64,000 nt of DNA from contig CP136067.1 of the NCBI GenBank assembly GCA_032622095.1, forward strand, positions 179,216,556 through 179,280,555, read 5' to 3'. The notes beneath the pieces are model-generated. The model saw only the letters and a list, made by a program, of their open reading frames with translations. It was not told where the DNA came from and did not search any database. Numbering within the stretch: the stretch's first letter is position 1; every line of letters starts with the position of its first letter. The position numbers were made by a program, and so were the translations under genes. Of the stretch, positions 26,801 through 36,500 are shown one piece after another. This DNA comes from Siphonodentalium dalli. Lineage: Eukaryota; Mollusca; Scaphopoda; Gadilida; Siphonodentaliidae.

Positions 26801-29800
26801 TACTATTCCAAAGTTGAATCATTTTCTACCAGGGTCCAGCATAGAGGTTTCAAATTGGGAGAAGTTACTTCTGCCAATTTGATTATTGGGGAGAAGTGGA
26901 CTGTTATTAGGGAGAAGTCATAAGTGCAATTAACACCCCAACATCATCATGCTATGATCCAATGAGTATAATGAAATACAATAACCCATTTATGAAACTA
27001 TTTAATTGAGTAAGGACAGCATTATATTCTGAAAATACAGCTCAGAAGTCACTTCTTTGGACTAAAATAGTGATCCTAGAGTCATATACCGAGAATCGTT
27101 AAAATCGGTCGTTTGTTTGAATTATCGTGTCAATGGCCGCGAAGGATCAAAATCGCTAAAAAAATAGATAAACTAAGATTCAAAATTCGCATATAAAAGA
27201 CTGGACAAACCTGGTTTTCGAACTTGTTCGAAATATTGTTGCAACAGATCCATATACCAAATATGAATGAAATTGGTCAAAGTTTGTTTGAGTTATCATG
27301 CTAATGGTCGTGAACGATCAAAATCGGTCAAAACAGACATAAACTAAGTCCCATAACTCTTGTATAAAAGATTGGACAAGTCTGGCTTTCGAACTTGTTC
27401 GAGATATTGTTGCAACAGAACCATATGCCAAATATGAATTAAATTTGTTGACATTTGTTTGAGTTATCACGCTAACGGTAAACCTCTTCATCTTACAATG
27501 CCAATTCAGATATAGTATTACTTGGTCTCAATATTCAGTGATGTGTATTATCAGCCAGTTTAACATGCTTGGACATTCGGATTTCAACTTTCTGAAAGAT
27601 TTCAGATATTGAGATGTCATTTGCCATGACTTTTCTAGAATATCCAGGACCCATACAAACTCTGTATAATATATACAGTAATGCTCTAAGTAATCGACTT
27701 CTTAACCACAGCAGAATTATGGGTAATTTTTCAGGATTTCGGAAATATGGCTTGTTGCCATTCATCGGAAGGCTCTCGGCGAGAGCTTTCCGACGAATGG
27801 CAACAAGCCATATTCCCGACTAAATCCTGAAAAATTACCCATAATTCTGCTGTGGTTAAGTGGTCAATTACTTTGGGCATTACTGTACAAACTCTATAAT
27901 ATATACCTCCTTCTGCAGATCATCGAACTCCTTAGTGAAGGTGGATGTTTCACCATTACTCAATGGTACACCATAGTCATCCTTCAGCTTGGTTTGCAGT
28001 GCTTCTGTAACATTGTCTTTTACCTAAAGAATTAAACAATACAATCAGGAAAAGTATTTCACAATATGTGCTTTATTGCAGGGTTTCCGTTAGTACGGCT
28101 TAGAGTCCGTAGAACAGCCTCATTCCCCTCACAGATGATCTGTTTGATTCAGACATGTACCAAAAGTCAATAGCAATATGCTGTAAAAAATCCGGCTGCA
28201 ACGGGAGTTTGGAAGGTTTACAGAATACTGGTGAATGAGCGGGTCAATTGTGCACAGTGTGTTACCGGTACAGGTATAACCCTTTGAAATAAAAGCGCCA
28301 AAACTACAATGTGATGGTTGGTTTGCATTGAAATAGCGATGTTATTTACATGTACACAGTGTAATACATGTCGCAGTGACATTAACCCTTTACCCAACAA
28401 AACGGCCAAAACCGGCCAAATAAAGCTTCAACAGCCTAAAATATCTTCGGTCTGTCTCAATAGAACCATACAAATATGGATATCATTGGAACCGGCTCCT
28501 TGACCACATTGTGATAGTTACAGTTATGCCCTGTGCCAATGCATTCTCTTATATATGCGAGTCGACCATAGGTCGCCTCGCATATATAAGAGAATGCATT
28601 GGCCTAAAAAAAATCTGTTTTTAACACTATTTACCATTTTTTCTTACATTCTTTAACAATTTTATAATTTTTAATGTGTTAAGCCAATGCATTCTCTTAT
28701 ATATGCGAGGCAACCTATGGTCGACTCGCATATATAAGAGAATGCATTGGCACAGGGCCGTTCTGTTGGGTAAAGGGTTAAAGAATGTCGGATTGCTGCG
28801 TACGGATATTTTTTACACAGGATTTCCGTGGACAAAACAACTCACGCTCGGAGATCCCTTGCTATGGTACAATTACATAATTTGATCAAAGAATGTCAAA
28901 CTGCTGAGTTGGGAGATTTTTGTGCACAGGATTTCCATGGATGAAACTACTGATGCTCCGAGATCCCGTGCATTGGAACTATATAATTAATGGGTTCCTC
29001 TGCGTAGTTCATATTCTGCGATTCATTTTGATTTTACGATTTTACAACGATACACGTGTTCACATTTCCTGCCAAAATTCAATTATATTTTATAACACGT
29101 TGGCTAAAACTGTTCTATAGCAGCAGTCGTCACTATAGTTATTGGACTAATGCAGACTATTGAACAAGCTACGCATTCCGATTTCGTTTGAAAGATTTCG
29201 CTACCATTCACATTATGCCGCTATAAATATCCCCTGTAGATAAATCCTGATAAAACCTTACGTGAGTAATTACATGATTAATGATCTGGAAACCATCAAC
29301 ACAATTAATGCACCCACGGAAATGATCGACTTGCCAGTCACTTGCGTAACATACTTAGCTTTGGATTGCTTTGTGATTATCTCAGGTGCAAGAAATGGCT
29401 ACTTTTCAGTGACAAATAACAAAATTTTCGCCAACAGAATGAACCATGGTCTTCCCGTCGAGTTATATGTTTCCCCAATACGGAATCATTAAAATCCCCC
29501 TGGCGGAAACCCTGTTATTGATATTCCAAAAATATCTAAAAACTGAAAGTATGTGTTCCATAACAACTACAGAAATTCATAATTTGAAAAATTGTGTGTA
29601 AGGCCAAACAAAACAAGAGGTGTGCACTCGAGTGCTAGCATACCCCCACCGTGGCAAATTCAACCCGCATGATCCGTAAACCCAACAAAAAAGATTTTTA
29701 ACTTTAAAGAAAAATTCAGACTAATAATATCGATATGGTGTCACAAGAAGCTTGTACAGAAAATATTATTCAAATTGGTTCATATTTGTTAAAGTTATAG

Positions 29801-30504
29801 TCGGACAGAATTTTCTAAGTCAAAATAAGTCGAAAATGAAGTGTAATATTACGAAAAACAGTCTGAGCCAATCCCTAGCCGCAACGTGTAGAGAGGGTAT
29901 TGTGAGAAGCATGTATACCAAAAATTATTGAAATCGGTTCATATTTGTTAAAGTTATTAAGTCGGACCGAACTGCAATTAGCATCATGCGGAGAGGCAGT
30001 CCTAAGGAGATTGCATACAAAACATTATTGAAATCGGTTCATAGTTGTTCGAGTTATGAGGTCGGACGGACGGACGGACAGACGGACGGACACATGGAGG
30101 GAGAAAGCGTGACGGACGGACGCAGTCAATCCAGTATACCCCCCATTTTCTTCGAAAGTGGGGGTATAAAAAGACATTTGATTCTCAGGCAATTTTGTTT
30201 TGAAATTCAAAGCGGAAGCGAGAGCTTTATTTTTTATTATTTTGTTCTGCCCATAGACTGACATAGTAAGCATGGGTTAGTATACCTTCCTAGGTCCAGA
30301 AAATGTAGGGAGAACTTTGTAATGGATATAAACTAATTTAATCTGATATAAAGAATGACAAATTATGACTTTATACTAACCATACATCATATAGGGATTA
30401 CCTAGAATGATTGATATGATTTTAATATCGGCAAAATAATTTTGAACAACACACAGAACTACATATCTGATTCATATAAAAACAAGTGCACCGCTAGGCG
30501 GAGG

Positions 30505-30547
<43 letters not shown>

Positions 30548-33500
30548 ACTGTACAATCAGAGAAACTTTCTGGTTAAGCGCTATAAAAATGCCACATGTT
30601 GTTCTATATTAGCTTCAAATTTGGTCTGGTGCCACAAAAATAGAAGGAAAACTGAATTTTCTAAAAAAAAATATGAATTTTTTAAGTCGAAAAAGGGTCA
30701 TAACTCTCATAAAAATTATCCGATTGAACCGAAATTTTACCTTGACCTGTATTGCGATATTGGTAATACGGGTTTTGCATATAAACAATCCAAAATCAAG
30801 TTATCATCTGGAAACCAAAAAAAGTAGCAGAAAACTGAATTTTCTAAGTCAAAAAATGGGCGTAACTCTGGAAAAAATGGGCGGACGAAACAACGGCTAT
30901 GGGGAAATCTTGTCCCCCGGCTGGTCTATTGGCATACCAAAGATCAACTGAATTGAATTAGCGAAACCAAAGTTATGAGTTGAAACGTTTGTATGCCACA
31001 GAAAACTGAATTTTCTAAGTCAAAAAAGGGGCGTAACTCTGGAAAAAATGGGCGGACGAAACAACGGCTATGGGAAAATCTTGTCCCCCCGGCTGGTCTA
31101 TTAGCATACCAAAGATCAACTGAATTGAGTTAGCGAAACCAAAGTTATGAGTTGAAACGTTCGTACGGACGGAAGTACGGAAGGACGACAGAGGGCTCCA
31201 CTATATACCCCCAAATCTCCATCGGAGATCGGGGGCATAATAAGGAATAGTCCACTTGTCTGCGGCTCATGGACTATTCCTCCTTCTGGACAACTATTTT
31301 GGCATAATCAACTCCAAGCCATGCATTATCTACATAAAATAATGTTCGCTATCTTCACTACTGTTGGCAATATACCAATAACATAATTTTAGAGGGCACT
31401 ATGGTTTATTAAGGGCCTGACAGGAATGATTAACAACCCGAGGGCCTTATTAATTGCAACTGGCTAATATACACAAGTTTCACAACACTGTTGATATCTG
31501 TTCCAAGTTATTGCAATATTGCCAATCTGTAGAGCCTGCTGCCACTCAGCCGTGAATAGACCATGACCAAACTATAGGTTGAGTTTGTTTTAAAACTCGA
31601 CCATAAACTTGAAATCCTTGCACTCAATTTACAAGAAATATTGATTTCGAGATTTTATTTCATTGACATAATTGTGGTAACATATCAGTGTTTCTGTAAA
31701 GTAAAAACATAGCCATGCAAACTGCATCCCTGAGTTTATTTTGGACATATTTTAACTGATTACCATTCAGAAGCGCCTTTTGACGCCTTACAACATTTCC
31801 TCAGAAGCACATTTTGTCACCTTATGTCGTCTCCTCAGAAGCACCTTTCGACACCTTTTTATGTTTACCCATACCATAGTATGGTAAACATAGTGTCGTT
31901 GTCCGGATTGACCACTCGTCGTTAGTCCGTCCGTCCGTCTGTCTGTCTGTCTGTAGACACTTTACACATGGTGCGATAACTGAAATATTTTCTATCTGAT
32001 CGGAACCAAATTTTGTTTATGAATTTCTCAGCACCAAATACAGATCGAGTTCGAATATGGGTTCGATCCAAGTTTTGTTTACAGAGTTATGGCCCTTTTT
32101 CGACTTAGAATTCATGCATGCTGCCATAACTAAAAAAAAAATTATTTGACCGGTACCAAATCTGGTATGCGAGTTTCTCAGCCCAAAATACGTATCGAGT
32201 TCGAATATGGGTTTGATCTGATATTTTTTAATGAAGTTATGGCCCTTTGACATAGAATTCATGCATGCTTCCATAAATACACCATTTCTCAACTGATAGG
32301 AACCAAATTTTGTATGTGAGTTTATCAACTCAAAATACAGATCGAGTTCGAATATGGGTTTGATCCGTTATTTTTTAATGGAGTTATGGCCCTTTTTCAA
32401 CTAAGAATTGAACAGACAACCCTAGCAGTCTTCAATTAATCTGATCGGAACCAAATTTTGTATATGAATTTTACAGCACAAAAGACAGATTGAGTTTGAA
32501 TATGGGTTTGATCAGACTATTTTTAAGTGAGTTATGGCCCTTTTTCCAAAAAAATATTCACTCTTAAAAAAAAAAAAATTTAGTTTTAATTTCTTGCACA
32601 ATTTAACATAAAATGAATAAATAAATAAATAACAACAAAAAATGAATAAATAAATAAATAACAACAAAAAATAATAAAATTGTTTTTTTATAATAATTAA
32701 AAAAAAAGTAGTAACAGTAACAGAGTAACTTACTATCGCCAAGGGATGGGTTAACATCTGCCGATCGTGATCGGCCTCTCGTTATTTAGTAAAAGTAAAA
32801 ACCAAATTTTCGTGGCTTTCTCCATTAATCGTCATGATTGTTTTGATTTTACATGAAGTATGCGGTTGAAGTATATTCTATCCAACCAGAACATTTTATT
32901 CCATTCACGCCTTACCTTGCTCGAAAATACATTTGTTAAAAAATAATAAAAACTATGATTGCTTTTGATAACTGTTGCAACATTTTAACATTTAAACTTG
33001 GAATTGTGACATTATGGAAAGGTGGCACAGTCTATTCAATTGGTAGTTTGAACAAATTCTGAACAAATACTAAATAACGAAACCACGAAAGGCCATTTAT
33101 AGAATTTAGAAATTAGAATGACAGCGATAACAGAATTAAGGTAAAAACATGCTAAAGCCGAATAAAACATAAAAATCTCTGAGGAAATGGGACGTAAATT
33201 ACGTCGCCGTGGCAAGGCGTGCTGAGTTTTTAATGTCACAACGTCAAAGTAACCTGGGGGTTGTAGTCAGATGCGGTCAGAGTGGTAATGAGTTAAGCAG
33301 TGTTTACTGACTTGAATTTGATGGAATATAAAGGCCTGAATATATCTAATGTGAGGTCAGGGTTCGCGCTGCCACTTGCCAAATTTGCCAATGGCAAAAA
33401 TAATTCACATTTGGCAAAAAATATTTTCATTTGGCAAAAGTTTTGGCAAGTCACTTTTTAATTCCTCAACCAATTTGAAAAATATTGCTCAATCAAAACC

Positions 33501-36500
33501 ATTAATTTCAGGAAACTCTTATATCGTAATTATATTAGTGGTATTTTATAAGGTTTAGGGAAAGTTAACACCTCTATTAAGATGCATTTAATCTCATAGA
33601 ATTAGTAGGCTACCATGGTTGGAGCGATTACTAGTTAGTACTTAGTGTGGTGGTGGTGGTGTTTACACAGCTAATATCCTTTTGTGATGTGCCCTTCTGA
33701 TGAAGCAACCCTTCTACCATTGTATTATTCGGTGATTGGCTTATTGTTGTATCATCAACGACAATAGAGATGCGAGTAAAATTAATTATTAACTAACTGC
33801 TTTTCTATCATATCAAAAGTCGTTCAAACCGCGAGTGTTGAAACATAAGACTTAAGGTTGCAGAAAATGATACTATCAGGGATATCATTTGGCAAGTGCT
33901 AAAATAATTTGGCAAAACATATTTTTATTTCGCAAATTATTTGGCAAAAGTCAATTTTGGTCCAGCGCGAAACCCTGGACTGAATATATCTAATGTGAGG
34001 TTTGTCTATCCCCAGCATCCGCACTTACGTCTCCTTGGTAAATAATTGCCAAAACAGCAGCTGCGATCTCTCCACCCATGATGATCACCATCAAGATGAT
34101 GTACTGCAAATAAAAATCACATTTTAACCATTCCATGACTGGAGCTTCCTGAAATTTTGTAAATAGCCTGTACCAATGCATTATCTTATATAGGCGAGTC
34201 TCCCATAGGGAACCTCGCATTTTAAGAGAATACATTGGCCTAACAATATTACAATGATGTTGCAAGCCAGTGCATTCTCTTAAATATATGTGAGCCTCTC
34301 TATGGGAGACTCGCGTATATAAGAGAATGCATTGGCACAGGAGTTTTAATGCTGCATCAGCTGGGAGACACGCATATACCGCTATCCTCAAAGTAATTTA
34401 CTTGAGAAACGGGGTGATACTTGGTAATGACCATGGTATTACTGGTAGTATACGGTATACACAGCGGTAACGAGACAGTCACTGTTGTTGAGTTATGGTA
34501 CCGTGCAGTTATAAATGATACTGCAGTCTATAAGCGGATCATCACACCAAAGTTGAAAGAAAAAAATATGTCCATGAGGATCTTGTTAACCCTTTCAGTG
34601 CCAGGGGCCGATCTCATCGGCCCTAATTTACGGTCTGTAATATAATTAAAAAATTATTAAAATTGTAAAAAATTGTAAAAATAATAATACAAATGATGAA
34701 AAATTGTTAGGCCAATGCATTCTCTTATATATGCGAGGCGACCTATGGTCGACTCGCATATATAAGAGAATGCATTGGCACAGGGTATATGTGTTGATAC
34801 AAAAAACGGACCTGGCACTCAAAGGGTTAAGGAGATTCACTGCACTTATTTCATGCATGTGTAATGCCAATCAATGCGGCCTAACACCAGACGTTGGGTG
34901 GAGTCTATAATTTGACAGCTGAAACAATGTCGGCAACTGTAAAGTTCATGACGTGCTTCATTGTGGGGCACTCAGCGGGTAGATTACCCTACAATGAAGA
35001 CCAATCATGTCACATTCACAATGTGATTTTTAATAACATGTTTACTGTTGTAATTCTGACATTTATGTTTGAAATTTTGCCTTAATTGCTTTAAATCCTG
35101 GATACATTACAGTTTTGAAGTGGTAACCTTAACGCTGAGTTGGTGGTTACCGTGGTATGTTACCACGGTATTACCGGGGTGACACCACATTACAGGTGGT
35201 CAATTACTTTAAGGATAGCTGTGTAAGAGGATCTTTAATGCTGAACCAGCATATCATTGTGTAGAGGTTAAAGCTGCTTGAAGCACTTATTCATGTTGAA
35301 CAGGGCCGGGAACATACGTCATAATTTCCTTGATCATTTTTCAAATTTATTGATTATAATAATGTGATACATTGATAGAAATAGCTCTAATGATTTTTCA
35401 AATTTATATTGATTATAATAATGTGATACATTGATGGAAAGAGCCCTAAGAGCTCTTTCCATCAATGTAATACATTATTATAATCAATAAATTTGAAAAA
35501 TGATCAAGGAAATATGGGTTGATACAAAAATCGGACTTGGCACTGAAAGGGTTAAGGTGAACACTTACCAAGCCAAGCAGACATTTGCTCTTCCTGATTG
35601 CACCGCAACAACCAGCAAATCCCACGATGGCGACGAACGCTCCGAATGCAATGAACATGTATGCGGCATATTTAAATGATGAGTCTGTGACGTCCACCTC
35701 AAGAATCTCCATCTTCCGAGTAATGTTGTCATCTGCCAAGAACCAGATTCCCAAACCAAGGATAGCCAGACCAGATAGCTGGATAAAAAAAGATATTCAA
35801 TATATTTCAAATGCACATGGCTCAGCATCATATTAACCATTTCTACACTAAATGAATTGAGGCCCCCACCCCCCTGGAATACGGAATACCACTTAACACA
35901 GAGGGTGGAATACGGAATACCAGTTAACAGCCATATGGAATACGGAGTACCGGTACCAGTTAAGATCAGATAAGATAATTTATTGATGATAAAAGGATCT
36001 AAAAGGCAACATGATAGTAAAACTTGTAATACAGAGTTGAGAGTTCAATACTGGACCATTATTGATGTGTAGTTATCCCATAGGAAATGTTATTGTGACA
36101 AAAATCGCATTTATATTATTATTATGATCATTTTTTGGAAGGTCGGCGTACGAATACCGGTATTTTTGGAATACCGAATACCTCCCAACAGAGGGGCCGG
36201 AATACGGTGTACCTCATAACAGGGCATGGAAAACGGCGTACGAAAAGGGGGGGTGGGGGCCTCTGAATTACCCCACTCTGTTATTAAAATCTACATTGGA
36301 ATCGTCTATTATTCATCAGAAGGATTGTTTAGGAAAATTAGAAGACAAGCATAAAAAATTAAAGTTCAGAAGGAATCCTATTCATTGGTAGAAATGTTTA
36401 GATAATAAGTTTCAACAAGCTATGGTCATTTGTTGAACTTATTATCTGAACATTTCCTAAGGGATAACCACACGTCATTGAGTATTTAGTATTCAGGGTT

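Noticed and set aside
28920-29492. Coding region inside hAT-like element M
   Set aside because: Two short frames only, with no recognisable hAT dimerisation or DDE residues.
35585-35836. Plus-strand frame of 83 codons
   Set aside because: It is the antisense of tetraspanin exon 2.
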